From CAVVFX01 sp963747535 (GTDB lineage: Bacteria > Acidobacteriota > Terriglobia > Bryobacterales > Bryobacteraceae), in contig CAVVFX010000015.1 of assembly GCA_963747535.1 (NCBI GenBank), positions 1-64,000 of the forward strand: DNA of 64,000 bases, given 5' to 3'. The notes under the pieces were generated by a model, which searched no databases, was not told the DNA's origin, and worked only from the letters and a program-made list of their open reading frames with translations. Positions 43,291-52,779 of this stretch are shown in pieces. A program made the position numbers and the translations under genes. Every line of letters starts with the position of its first letter. Position 1 is the stretch's first letter.

Positions 43291-44340
43291 ATGAAGAAGA
43301 CCATCCTGTTGCCGGGCCTTCTGTGCGCGACCGTTTTCGCCGCGCCCAAGCCAATTCCGATCAAACCAATTCCGATCAAAGTGGTGGTGGTCGCGATGTT
43401 CGAACGCGGCGAGGATACCGGGGACGTTCCGGGAGAGTATCAGCTTTGGGTGGAACGTGAGCATCTGGACCAGGTGATCCCGATGCCTGCGGCGTATCAT
43501 CATGTCCGCATGAACAAAGACGGCGTACTCGGCATGCTCACCGGCGTCGGAACTGCGAAAGCGGCAGCCTCGGTAATGGCGCTCGGGCTCGATCCGCGGT
43601 TCGATCTCACCAAAGCCTACTGGCTGGTGGCGGGCATTGGCGGCGGCGATCCAGCGGACGTATCTCTGGGCTCCGCAGTCTGGGCAGATCGAGTGATCGA
43701 CGGCGACCTGGCCTACGAAATCGATGCCCGCGAGATTCCCGACGATTGGCCGACCGGGTATGTGCCCCTGCGGAAATCGAAACCATATGAACTGCCGGTC
43801 AAATCGGAACTGGAAGGCGAGATCTACACGCTGAATCCGGATCTGGTGGCGTGGGCATTCGGCTTGACGCATTGGATAACTCTGACCGACTCGGAAAAAA
43901 TGCGGACGGCGCGGGCGCGCTACACGGGTTTCTCCAACGCGATGAAGCCTCCGTTCGTGGCTCGCGGTGATACGATGTCGGCGAGCACGTTTTGGCATGG
44001 CGAAAAATTCAACGAGTGGGCCAACGCGTGGGTCCGTTACTACACCGGTGGACAGGGCAACTATATGATTTCCGGGATGGAAGACACCGGGACGCTGCAA
44101 GCTCTAACGCTACTCAACAATGCCAGCAAGGTGGACCGGCGCCGGGTAATGGTGCTGCGCACCGTGAGCAACTTCGATCGCCAGCCACCGGGGGTATCGG
44201 CAATTGACGATCTAAAGGATCTGGTCACTGGCAGTTACTCAGCCTACATGCCGGCCCTGGAGGCCGCACAGGTGGTCGGCGATAAGGTAGTGCGCTACCT
44301 GGTTGACCACTGGCAGGAGTGCGCCACTACGATTCCGTAG
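43291..44340 (+). CDS. Purine nucleoside permease (NUP family), exported
   Basis: A 349-residue protein of the NUP/purine nucleoside permease family. A signal peptide (about 1-18) precedes a PIPIK repeat, then the conserved blocks VVVVAMFERGEDTGDVPGEYQ, LTGVGTAKAAASVMALGL, AYWLVAGIGGGDPADVSLG and the C-terminal ISGMEDTGTLQAL with RTVSNFDRQPPG. The fold resembles nucleoside phosphorylases, so it may bind or cleave nucleosides in the periplasm rather than form a channel. Divergent from the small coiled-coil gene. Confidence 0.85.
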   Translation: MKKTILLPGLLCATVFAAPKPIPIKPIPIKVVVVAMFERGEDTGDVPGEYQLWVEREHLDQVIPMPAAYHHVRMNKDGVLGMLTGVGTAKAAASVMALGLDPRFDLTKAYWLVAGIGGGDPADVSLGSAVWADRVIDGDLAYEIDAREIPDDWPTGYVPLRKSKPYELPVKSELEGEIYTLNPDLVAWAFGLTHWITLTDSEKMRTARARYTGFSNAMKPPFVARGDTMSASTFWHGEKFNEWANAWVRYYTGGQGNYMISGMEDTGTLQALTLLNNASKVDRRRVMVLRTVSNFDRQPPGVSAIDDLKDLVTGSYSAYMPALEAAQVVGDKVVRYLVDHWQECATTIP

Positions 44341-44383
44341 CCATAGGCAAAGAAACACCAGCAAGTCGCCGGCTATCGGCGGC

Positions 44384-44472
44384 CGACAGACGACAAAAAA
44401 CGATCGTCTGTCGTACGGACTGCGGTGCACGCCCATCCTGGCAGACCACAAAAAACGATGGTCTGCCCCACG
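44384..44472. repeat. Two adjacent REP-I hairpins with covarying stems
   Basis: First hairpin: CGACAGACGA (44384-44393) with TCGTCTGTCG (44404-44413). Second hairpin: GGCAGACCA (44440-44448) with TGGTCTGCC (44459-44467), then CCACGG. Both have the same loop, CAAAAAACGA. The stem differs at several positions but each change is matched by its partner. They lie between convergent genes and may also end transcription. Confidence 0.8.
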
Positions 44473-44473
44473 G

Positions 44474-47272
44474 CTACTTGAAGTCGCCGGCCTTCACTAT
44501 GGAAAGGGCGTCCGGATCGATGTTCCGGCGGAAGGCGGCGTTGATCTGGTCTGGAGTCAGCGCTTCGATTTTCGCATCGAGTTCTTCGTCCCACTTCATA
44601 GTGCGGTCGTACTCTTCGTGCGCCAGAATGGTGCGCGCCAATGCAGACTCCTGCGATCGCGACACGATTCGTTCATCGCGATAAGCCTTCTTGGCGGTCG
44701 CAACCTCCTCCGCGGTGAAACCGTCCTTCAACGTTTTCCGAAGTTCGTCGACGAAACTCGACTCGACCTTCGCGGTATTCTGCGGGGCGCTGATGGCGGA
44801 CGCGGAGAACACTGCGGCATCGCCCTCGACCGGGGCGGTGAAGCGGGAAGAGACGCTGTAACTCAGCCCTTCGAGGTTGCGGATGCGGTTCGGCATGCGC
44901 GACCCGAGCGAACCGCCGAACATGTGATTGGCCAGAATCATGGCCGGATAGTCGGCATCTTTTTCGGACATCCTAATCCGAATTGCGGCTTCGAAAGTCG
45001 AGTTAGTCTTGTCCGGAGTGTCGATCTTCCGGTTGACCGGCGCGATCCGCTGGTAGGTGGAAACGATACGACTGTAGGGCGCAGGGCTGCTCCACTTGCC
45101 CAGCGACTCCGACACGGTTTTCCCGAGCAGAGCCGGATCGAACTCACCGAGCGCCACCAGTTCGCCATGCGAGGCACCATAGAATTCGCTATGGAACTTG
45201 CGCACACTGTCGAGCGTGACCGCCTTGAGATCCGCAATCTGCTCTTCCATGGTGGCCACGTGACGCACGTCCCCGCGCGGGTACGGACTGATATGGGCTT
45301 GCAGAGCCTCGGTGGCCAGCGCGGCGGGTTCCTTGAGATTGGCTTCGACAGCTGCGATACGTTGCTGTTTGACCTGTTCGAAGTCGGATTCGTTGAAGGC
45401 CGGTTCACGCAATATCTCGACCGCCAGACGGACGGCGTCCGGCAGATTTCCGGCAGTCGTCTGGATAGTGGCACTGGCGCTCGAAACTGAACCTGCCGCG
45501 ACGGGGCCTCCGCGTCCGCCGCGACGTCCGCCGCCGGCGTCTCCACCACCTCCCGAAACCATAATGCGGGCGTTGAGCCGGTCCATATCGTCCTGGAGTT
45601 GCTGCCGCGATTTATTCTTCGTGCCGCGCATGAGCAAAGCGCCGGCAATCTGCGCGACTGCAGTCTCACCGGCAAGCGACTGCGCGTCTCCGAAATGCAG
45701 CTCGACAACCACTTCAACTGTGCCTCCGCGAGTCTTGCGCGAAAGCATCGCCACTCTCATCCCGTTGGGGAGGCGCGAGCGCGTGATCCGGCTTTCGATA
45801 TTGGCCGGCGTGGGGTCAAACGATTCACCTTGCGACACCGTAACGGTGCTCTTGTAGTCGCGGAACAGCGATTCAAAATCGGCCGTCGCGGGAATAGTTG
45901 CGCGATCAGGCTGCGCGGTCGGAATGAACTCACCTACCGTGCGATTGGATTCCTTCAGATAGGCCCTGGCGACGCGCACGACGTCGTCCGGAGTGACCTT
46001 GGCAATGCGGTCGCGATTGAGGAACATGAGACGCCAGTCGCCCATGGCGGACCATTCGCTCAGGCTCAAGCCGAGTGCCTGCGAATCGGTCATGCGGTTC
46101 TCGGCCGCGCGCAGCAGACGCTGCTTGACGCGATCCACTTCCTCGTTCGTGGGAGGTTCCTGGGTGAGTCCCTCCACAGTTTGGATCATGATCTTGCGGG
46201 CTTCCTCAAGAGACTGCTCGTTGTTCAGGCCCGCAGCGGCCATAAAGAGTCCGGGATCATGCTGCTGATCAGCCGAGGCGCGCGCGGAGATGGCTTTCTT
46301 GTTATCCACCAGAGCCTTATACAGACGGCCTGTGCCGACTCCGCCGCCAAACCCTCCGCGGCCTCCTCCGCCGCTCAAAATCCCCGCCAGAACGTCCAGA
46401 GCAGCCGAATCGGGATGCGCCGCGGCGGGCGTGTGATACGCCATCATGATCTCCTGGCCATCGCCCACGCGACGGAGTTCCACGTAGCGCTCACCGTCCT
46501 GGACCGGCTCGACGGTGTAATCCTGATCCAGCTTGCGCGCCGGACGAGGAATCGCGCCGCAGGTGTCGGCGACAAGTCTCAGCGTCCTGGCCTCATCGAT
46601 CCGACCAGCGATCACGAGGACGGCATTGTCGGGCTGGTAATACTTGCGGTAAAAGGCGGCGAGGCGGTCGATCGGCACCCGCTCAATATCTTCCCGCGAG
46701 CCGATAGTCGATTTGCCGTAGTTGTGCCAGAGATAAGCGGTGGCAGCAACGCGCTCGCTCAAGACGCGCTGCGGGCTGTTTTCTCCCCGCTCGAATTCGT
46801 TGCGCACGACGGTCATCTCGGTGTCGAGCAGGGATTTCTCCATGCGCATCCTGATCATCCGATCGGCTTCCAGGCCAAGAGCCCAGCGAAGATTATCGTC
46901 GGTCGCGGTGAAGGTCTCATAATAATTGGTGCGATCGTCGCTGGTGCTGCCATTCCACGATGCGCCGTGGCTGGTGAGCTCCTTCTTGATATCGCGTCCG
47001 TTAGTCGAGAGGATAAAATTCATGTGCTCCAGCAGATGCGCCATGCCGGATTCGCCATAGCCTTCATGGCGGGAGCCGACGAGGTAAGTCATGTTGACGG
47101 TAACCTTGGGATTCGACGCGTCCGGGAACAAGAGCACGCGCAACCCGTTTGGAAAGTCGTATTCCGTGATGCCTCCCATCGAGGCCTTCTTCTGCACACC
47201 TGGCGGCAGCGTTTGAGCCTGCGCGACAGAGAATAAGGCAGCAACGACGAGGAGCGCGGATTTCATGCGCAT
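44474..47272 (-). CDS. M16 zinc metallopeptidase (insulinase/PqqL-like), two-domain
   Basis: A 932-residue exported M16 peptidase with a signal peptide of about 20 residues (to AQAQ). The N-terminal domain has the inverted zinc motif H79-L-L-E82-H83 with third ligand E159 (76 residues after H83, as in the family). The C-terminal M16 domain (about 490-930) is inactive-looking and contains a Gly-rich stretch near 570 (GGGGDAGGGRRGGRGG). Such enzymes degrade peptides in the periplasm or outside the cell. It starts alone on the minus strand and is convergent with the NUP gene across REP hairpins. Confidence 0.9.
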   Translation of the reverse strand: MRMKSALLVVAALFSVAQAQTLPPGVQKKASMGGITEYDFPNGLRVLLFPDASNPKVTVNMTYLVGSRHEGYGESGMAHLLEHMNFILSTNGRDIKKELTSHGASWNGSTSDDRTNYYETFTATDDNLRWALGLEADRMIRMRMEKSLLDTEMTVVRNEFERGENSPQRVLSERVAATAYLWHNYGKSTIGSREDIERVPIDRLAAFYRKYYQPDNAVLVIAGRIDEARTLRLVADTCGAIPRPARKLDQDYTVEPVQDGERYVELRRVGDGQEIMMAYHTPAAAHPDSAALDVLAGILSGGGGRGGFGGGVGTGRLYKALVDNKKAISARASADQQHDPGLFMAAAGLNNEQSLEEARKIMIQTVEGLTQEPPTNEEVDRVKQRLLRAAENRMTDSQALGLSLSEWSAMGDWRLMFLNRDRIAKVTPDDVVRVARAYLKESNRTVGEFIPTAQPDRATIPATADFESLFRDYKSTVTVSQGESFDPTPANIESRITRSRLPNGMRVAMLSRKTRGGTVEVVVELHFGDAQSLAGETAVAQIAGALLMRGTKNKSRQQLQDDMDRLNARIMVSGGGGDAGGGRRGGRGGPVAAGSVSSASATIQTTAGNLPDAVRLAVEILREPAFNESDFEQVKQQRIAAVEANLKEPAALATEALQAHISPYPRGDVRHVATMEEQIADLKAVTLDSVRKFHSEFYGASHGELVALGEFDPALLGKTVSESLGKWSSPAPYSRIVSTYQRIAPVNRKIDTPDKTNSTFEAAIRIRMSEKDADYPAMILANHMFGGSLGSRMPNRIRNLEGLSYSVSSRFTAPVEGDAAVFSASAISAPQNTAKVESSFVDELRKTLKDGFTAEEVATAKKAYRDERIVSRSQESALARTILAHEEYDRTMKWDEELDAKIEALTPDQINAAFRRNIDPDALSIVKAGDFK

Positions 47273-47348
47273 GGTACAACCTTTCGTGAGGACTTGCTCG
47301 AATTATAACGTATGACACACAGAAGTAGGGCCGGCCCCGCTCCTGAAA

Positions 47349-48230
47349 CTACATGGTCACACCGCAAGCAGAGACCTGCCCGGTGTCCAAACCTTTCCTA
47401 AAAGCGGCGACCCGTTGCGCCGAGGTTCCGTGCGTAAAATTCTCAGGACTGACATAGCCCTGGGCGGCTCTTTGCAGACGGTCGTCCCCTACGGCCGCGG
47501 CCGCTGCCAACCCCTGCTCGATATCCGCCTGGTCGACGATATTGCGCTGCTCCGTCGAATTACCCCAGACGCCCGCCAGACAGTCGGCTTGAAGCTCCAA
47601 TTGGACCGACAACGGGTTCACCTCCCGTGGATTGGCCTCCTGCAGACGGCGGATCCTGGACTCGATCCCCAGCAACTTCTGCACATGGTGGCCGATCTCA
47701 TGCGCGATCACGTAGGCCTGTGCGAACTGCCCGGGCGCTCCGAAGCGCGAGGCCAACTCGTCGAAGAAGCCGAGATCCAGATAGACCTTCTGATCTTCGG
47801 GGCAATAGAAAGGCCCGGTGTTGGTGTCAGCAGTGCCGCAGCCGGACGGATAGGCGTCGCGGAAGAGAACCAGCCGGGCATGGCGGTAGGGGACGCCGGT
47901 CTGGGCGGATAGCACCCGATCCCAATTCTTCTGCACATCGTCGAGCACAAACGACACAAACTCGACCTCGGGTTGCTCGCGCGCATCCCGCGCGCGGTCG
48001 GGCTGGGATGGCGAGACCGAAGCAACTGGAGCGCCGGAGAAGAACTGGAAGAGATCGGTATGGAAGAAAAAGCTCAGCACCAGAAGCAGCAGCGTGCCTC
48101 CGATACCCAGGTGGATGCCACCGAAGCCGCCGCCCAGGCCAAAGCCTCCTCCTCCTCCATCCCCATCACCGCCGCTTTCGTCACGACGATCTTCTATGTC
48201 GTCGCTGGTGCCGCCGGGAGTCCAGTCCAT
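47349..48230 (-). CDS. Neutral zinc metallopeptidase (YpfJ family), membrane-anchored
   Basis: A 293-residue protein of the YpfJ/Zn_peptidase family. The N-terminus is Asp/Gly-rich (DDIEDRRDESGGDGDGGGG), then one membrane helix (about 40-62, LGIGGTLLLLVLSFFF), and an outer peptidase domain with zinc motif HEIGHHVQ and downstream QLELQADCLAGVW and QGYVSPENFTHGTSAQR. All the family's conserved blocks are present. I start at the ATG at 48230; ten more codons are open upstream. Physiological substrate unknown. Confidence 0.85.
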   Translation of the reverse strand: MDWTPGGTSDDIEDRRDESGGDGDGGGGGFGLGGGFGGIHLGIGGTLLLLVLSFFFHTDLFQFFSGAPVASVSPSQPDRARDAREQPEVEFVSFVLDDVQKNWDRVLSAQTGVPYRHARLVLFRDAYPSGCGTADTNTGPFYCPEDQKVYLDLGFFDELASRFGAPGQFAQAYVIAHEIGHHVQKLLGIESRIRRLQEANPREVNPLSVQLELQADCLAGVWGNSTEQRNIVDQADIEQGLAAAAAVGDDRLQRAAQGYVSPENFTHGTSAQRVAAFRKGLDTGQVSACGVTM

Positions 48231-48330
48231 AATGTGTACTCTAAGCAACCGCTCTGCCAAGTTTAGAACATGATTTCAGGTTCTCCAAATAGCGCTCGTA
48301 CAGCGAATGTTCTAAGATATAAGCCATCTT

Positions 48331-48774
48331 ATGCTAAAAGAGTTCAAAGCGTTTATTGCCAAAGGCAACGTACTTGACTTAGCCGTAGCCGTAATCATCG
48401 GAGGCGCCTTCGGTGCGATCGTCGCGTCGGCGGTGAATGACGTAATCATGCCCCCGATCGGGCTGATTCTCGGCAAGGTCGACTTTAAGGAACTGTTCTT
48501 CCCGTTGGACGGGAAGACCTATGCTACCCTGGCCGACGCTAAAAAGGCGGCTGCGCCGGTAATCGCGTACGGAACCTTTCTGAACACCGTGGTCAACTTT
48601 CTGATCGTCGCGTTCTTTGTGTTTCTGGTGGTGCAATGGGCCAACAAGATGAAGAAGCCCGCGCCGGTCGTGGAAGTTGCTCCAACCACCAAGGAGTGCC
48701 CGTTCTGCGCCAGCGCGATCCCAATCAAAGCCGTGCGCTGCCCGCTTTGCACGTCCGAGTTAACGGGAAAGTAG
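48331..48774 (+). CDS. mscL: Large-conductance mechanosensitive channel MscL with C-terminal zinc ribbon
   Basis: A 147-residue osmotic-release channel. The N-terminus MLKEFKAFIAKGNVLDLAVAVIIGGAFGAIV (N-terminal amphipathic helix plus TM1), the periplasmic loop, TM2 (about 80-105) and the cytosolic end are normal. Unlike standard MscL, the C-terminus carries CPFCASAIPIKAVRCPLCTSEL, a four-Cys zinc-ribbon motif (two CxxC). This adds about 25 residues. The channel part should be functional; the zinc ribbon may regulate or stabilise the pentamer (inference). It is convergent with topA across REP hairpins. Confidence 0.93.
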   Translation: MLKEFKAFIAKGNVLDLAVAVIIGGAFGAIVASAVNDVIMPPIGLILGKVDFKELFFPLDGKTYATLADAKKAAAPVIAYGTFLNTVVNFLIVAFFVFLVVQWANKMKKPAPVVEVAPTTKECPFCASAIPIKAVRCPLCTSELTGK

Positions 48775-48815
48775 AGCGACCGGGGGGTCGCTCGCGGACG
48801 AGGCGTCCGCCCAAC
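48774..48815. repeat. REP-II hairpin pair between mscL and topA
   Basis: GAGCGACC/GGTCGCTC (48774-48793, loop GGGG) abuts GCGGACG/CGTCCGC (48794-48810), then CCAAC. The pair begins at the last base of the mscL stop. The same arrangement recurs at 60810-60850. It is likely to act as a terminator for the convergent genes. Confidence 0.65.
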
Positions 48816-48853
48816 AGAACTGCACTACGGTCCGAGCTTTCAGGGGTTCTGCA

Positions 48854-51340
48854 CTACGACGCGACTGCGGCCGGCTCAACTTCGCGCTTGTATTTGCATT
48901 CCATATTCGGACACTGCAAAATGGGTCCCGCCTTGGGAAACTTTTCGACCAGGTAAGCGCCGCCGCAATCGGGGCACTTCTCGGACACCGGCCGATTCCA
49001 GGCTACGAATTCGCAGTCCGGATAGCGATTGCAGCCGAAGAAGGTCTTGCCTTTCTTGGAACGGCGCTCGATGATCTCACCGTCGGAGCATTCCGGACAC
49101 TTCATGCCAATGGTCTTCTGCTTCACGTACTTACATTTGGGATAGTTACTGCAGGCGGTGAACTCGCCGAAGCGCCCATACTTCTGCACTAAGTTGCTAT
49201 CGCATTGCGGGCACTTCTCGTCCAGCGGAACATCCGCTTTCTTTTGCGCGGCGCCGATCTGTTTGGTGGTCTTGCAATCGGGATATCCGGTACACGCGAG
49301 AAACGTGCCAAACCTCCCCTTCTTGAGAACCATGGGACGACCGCAATTCTCGCAATACTCCTCCTCGCCCTGTTCGCTCAGGTCCGCCTTATCGACATCC
49401 GGCAAATCCACGGTCAACTCGCGCGTGTAGGTGCAATCCGGATACCCGGTGCAGGCGATGAAGCTGCCGTGCTTGCCCCACTTGATCACCAGCGGCTTGC
49501 CGCACTTCTCGCAAATCAAGTCGGTGGGTTTCTCCATCCGCTTGATATCGGTCATGTGCTCTTCGGCGTGCTGGATATCTCCGGTCAGGCGATCGTAGAA
49601 TTCGCCCATGGCGGTACGCCAGTCGAGCTTGCCGTCCTCGATTTCGTCCAGTTCCTCTTCCATCCGGGCGGTATAGCGGACGTCGAAGATGTCGTTGAAG
49701 CTCTCGAGGAGCAGGTCGGTCACGACCATGCCCAATTCGGTCGGGGTAAATCTGCCGCCCTCCTTCTTGACGTACTCGCGTTCCTGAATGGTCGACAAAA
49801 TCGACGCATAAGTGGACGGGCGGCCGACGCCATCCGATTCCAGTTTCTTGACCAGCGTAGCTTCGTTGTAACGAGCCGGAGGCTCGGTGAAGTGCTGCTC
49901 GGGATCGAGGCTGCGAAACTTCAGTTTCTCGCCTTCGGTCACCAACGGGAGCTTGTGCTTCAGTTCCTCGTCTTCCTCATCCTTCACGTCCTTGCCTTCT
50001 TCGTAGACTTTCAGGAAGCCCTCGAATTTGGGTACGGAACCGGTGGCACGGAAGAGATACTCGTTGCCCGATTGGCCGCTCGCCGACACGTCGATGGTGG
50101 TCTGATCGAAGACGGCCGGATTCATCTGCGACGCCACAAAGCGCATCCAGATCAGCCGGTACAGTTTCAGCTCATCTTCCTGCAGCAAGGGAGCGATCTC
50201 ATCGGGCGCCCGCATGGCCGACGTTGGACGAATGGCTTCGTGCGCGTCCTGTGCATCCTTTTTAGTCTTGTAGATGGCTGGAGCGGGAGGCAGATACTCG
50301 GGTCCGAATTTTCCGCTGATGTATGCGCGCGCTTCGGTCAACGCGTCGTCGGAAACGCGAGTCGAATCGGTACGCATATAGGTGATCAAACCGGTGAGAC
50401 CTTCTTCTCCCAGTTCGATGCCCTCGTACAAGCGCTGCGCGAGGCCCATGGTCCGCTTCACGCTGAAGCGTAATTTGCGGGCGGCTTCCTGCTGCAGCGT
50501 CGAAGTGATGAAGGGGGCGACCGGATTCCGGCGCTTCTCGCGCGTGCCAACCGATTTGACGGTGTAATCCGTGCCATCCAGATCGGCAACCACGGCATCG
50601 GCAACTTCCTGCGCGCGGATCTCCGGCTGAGGCAACTTGCGGCCTTCGGGTTCGCCGTCAGCAACCGGTAGGGGCGGGGGAATAATCCGGCCACCTTCGA
50701 ACTTATTCAGCCGCGCGGAGAACAGCGGCGGCTTCTTAGCACCGAGATTGACGTCGAGAGTCCAATATTCCTGTTTCTGGAACGCGCGGATTTCGCGCTC
50801 GCGCTCCACGACCAAGCGCAATGCTACGGTCTGAACACGCCCCGCGGAGAGCCCGCGTCGAACTTTGTCCCACAGGAGCGGCGAAATCTTATAACCCACC
50901 AGCCGGTCGAGAACACGCCGCGCCTGCTGCGCTTCCACCAGGTTGATATTCACATGCAGAGGCTTCTCAAACGCCTTCTGAATGGAGTTTTTGGTGATCT
51001 CGTTGAACATCACGCGGTAGAACTTGACACCACCTTTCTTGGTCTCCAGTTCTTCCTGCAGGTGATAACAGATGGCTTCGCCTTCCCGATCGGGGTCAGC
51101 CGCGAGGTAGATGGAATCAACGCCCTTAGCCGCGTGCTTCAGCTCCGTGATCAGTTTTTTCTTGCCTTCGATTACCTCGTACCTAGGGGTGAAGCCGTTC
51201 TCGACATCGACGGCCAGATCTTTCTTGGGAAGATCCTTAATATGGCCGAGCGAGGCCTTCACCACGTACTGGTTGCCAAGATACTTATTGATGGTCTTCG
51301 CCTTAGCCGGCGATTCCACAATTACGAGAGCTTTTGCCAT
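48854..51340 (-). CDS. topA: DNA topoisomerase I
   Basis: Type IA topoisomerase of about 828 residues that relaxes negative supercoils. The N-terminal TOPRIM domain has VIVESPAKAKTINKYLG and the DPDREGEAI box; the active Tyr is in LITYMRTDSTR (around residue 325). Five C-terminal four-Cys zinc ribbons follow (CEKCGKP, CENCGRP, CPQCDSN, CPECSDG, CPDCGGA), more than in E. coli, which has three. The start at 51340 (MAKALVIVESPAK) is preferred over the ATG two codons earlier. It is followed by dprA upstream on the same strand, 88 bp away. Confidence 0.96.
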   Translation of the reverse strand: MAKALVIVESPAKAKTINKYLGNQYVVKASLGHIKDLPKKDLAVDVENGFTPRYEVIEGKKKLITELKHAAKGVDSIYLAADPDREGEAICYHLQEELETKKGGVKFYRVMFNEITKNSIQKAFEKPLHVNINLVEAQQARRVLDRLVGYKISPLLWDKVRRGLSAGRVQTVALRLVVEREREIRAFQKQEYWTLDVNLGAKKPPLFSARLNKFEGGRIIPPPLPVADGEPEGRKLPQPEIRAQEVADAVVADLDGTDYTVKSVGTREKRRNPVAPFITSTLQQEAARKLRFSVKRTMGLAQRLYEGIELGEEGLTGLITYMRTDSTRVSDDALTEARAYISGKFGPEYLPPAPAIYKTKKDAQDAHEAIRPTSAMRAPDEIAPLLQEDELKLYRLIWMRFVASQMNPAVFDQTTIDVSASGQSGNEYLFRATGSVPKFEGFLKVYEEGKDVKDEEDEELKHKLPLVTEGEKLKFRSLDPEQHFTEPPARYNEATLVKKLESDGVGRPSTYASILSTIQEREYVKKEGGRFTPTELGMVVTDLLLESFNDIFDVRYTARMEEELDEIEDGKLDWRTAMGEFYDRLTGDIQHAEEHMTDIKRMEKPTDLICEKCGKPLVIKWGKHGSFIACTGYPDCTYTRELTVDLPDVDKADLSEQGEEEYCENCGRPMVLKKGRFGTFLACTGYPDCKTTKQIGAAQKKADVPLDEKCPQCDSNLVQKYGRFGEFTACSNYPKCKYVKQKTIGMKCPECSDGEIIERRSKKGKTFFGCNRYPDCEFVAWNRPVSEKCPDCGGAYLVEKFPKAGPILQCPNMECKYKREVEPAAVAS

Positions 51341-51434
51341 AGCCAACTTCTATTTCTATTCCGCATTCCATTTATCATCGTCTCTGCCTACGCTTGCTCC
51401 ACACTCACACCGTCACCGGCAGAGATAAATCGAG

Positions 51435-52652
51435 TTACCACACTTTAACAAAATTCTTTCCGGGTAGCTGTTTCGCCAGACCTGAAATCTCAAGCTCGAA
51501 AAGCGCAGCGATCAGCTCAGATGGAGAGCAATCCTCCAATGACTCTACCAGAGCGTCGAGGTGGACGGGTGCATCCACGCTCAGCTTCTCCATTATCCGA
51601 CGAGCCAGTTTACCACTTTGTTCCGCCGGGGGATTCCCACTCTGGCCTGCAGCCGGTATAGATGTCCCAGATGGCGCAGAAGTTTCAGGGCCCCCATCAT
51701 GGCCGCGCATAAAGCCTTGATTCAAAAGACGGTTACGTCCCTCGTCAATGAGCCGACGGCGAGTCTCCGGCGGCAGATCGACGACCACATCGTTCCAATC
51801 CTGGACCAGTTTGGCGCCTTGTTTAATCAGCAGATTGGGCCCCCAGCTCATCTTCGAAGTTATATTTCCGGGAACCGCAAAGACTTCCCTTCCCTGATCG
51901 AGAGCCAGTTTAGCAGTGATGGCCGAACCGCTGTACTGGGCTCCTTCAACGACCAGCAGACCTGAGCTCATGCCGCTGATGATGCGATTGCGAATGGGAA
52001 AATTCTGGGGAAACGCGACCGCTCCCATGGGAAACTCGGAGACAATCAGCCCCTTCGCCACGATCTCGGCGGCCAGTCGACGGTTCTCCGACGGATAGAC
52101 GATGTCGGCGCCGCAGCCCAGAACGGCGATGGTCCGGCCGTTGACGCTAAGCGCGCCACGATGCGCCGCCGTGTCGATACCGCGCGCCATGCCGCTTACG
52201 ATGGTCAGTCCCGCCTGGGCGAGGTCGGCCGAGAGCCTTTCCGCAACAGCAATGCCATAAGTAGTTGGACGCCGGGTACCCACGACGCCGATCATCAGAT
52301 CCTGCAGCAGTGCGATGTCTCCGCGGGCAAACAGCGTCACGGGCGGGTCGAAGATATCGCGGAGAGGGTGTGGATAGGTGGCGTCTCCGAGACTCACCAG
52401 CGTGGTTCCGGTCTGGCGCAACTTCTGTTGCTGCGCAGCGGCATCTTCAAAGGAGCAACCGCTGGCGATGGTGCGGGCAACACCGCCGAGCAACCCGGCA
52501 TCCTCCAGTTCGCTTATGGAGGCGCGAAAAATGCGTTGGGGGCTGCGAAAGCGTTCGATGAGCAACCCGGCCTTCCGGGTTCCCAAGCCAGGGACCATAC
52601 GCAAGGCCAACCAGTGAAGCTCGTCTTCCGTCGACACGACACACGTCTGCAT
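51435..52652 (-). CDS. dprA: DNA processing protein A (RecA loader in transformation)
   Basis: A 405-residue DprA/Smf protein. The N-terminal helical SAM-like part (WLALRMVPGLGTRKAGLLIERF) is followed by a Rossmann-like core with IGVVGTRRPTTYG, VSGMARGIDTAAHRGAL, VLGCGADIVYPSENRRL and GLLVVEGAQYSGSAITA. A winged C-terminal domain (about 340-405) is present. It binds single-stranded DNA and loads RecA during natural transformation. I start at the ATG at 52652 because the 140 residues the open frame adds upstream do not resemble DprA. dprA and topA are neighbours in many genomes. Confidence 0.93.
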   Translation of the reverse strand: MQTCVVSTEDELHWLALRMVPGLGTRKAGLLIERFRSPQRIFRASISELEDAGLLGGVARTIASGCSFEDAAAQQQKLRQTGTTLVSLGDATYPHPLRDIFDPPVTLFARGDIALLQDLMIGVVGTRRPTTYGIAVAERLSADLAQAGLTIVSGMARGIDTAAHRGALSVNGRTIAVLGCGADIVYPSENRRLAAEIVAKGLIVSEFPMGAVAFPQNFPIRNRIISGMSSGLLVVEGAQYSGSAITAKLALDQGREVFAVPGNITSKMSWGPNLLIKQGAKLVQDWNDVVVDLPPETRRRLIDEGRNRLLNQGFMRGHDGGPETSAPSGTSIPAAGQSGNPPAEQSGKLARRIMEKLSVDAPVHLDALVESLEDCSPSELIAALFELEISGLAKQLPGKNFVKVW

Positions 52653-52779
52653 GAATATCTGGTGGGTCCGGGCGGGGGAAATTCTCAAGTAACAGCCATT
52701 TCCTCTCCTGTAGAGATTCTGAACGCAGGCGTCGCTTCTTTTTTTGTAAGGCCGCGATATCGCGAGGTCAAAAGCTCGA

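Noticed and set aside
45599..47236. A 545-codon plus-strand ORF opposite the M16 peptidase
   Set aside because: It is the antisense shadow of a clearly homologous gene in GC-rich DNA; no protein family resemblance.
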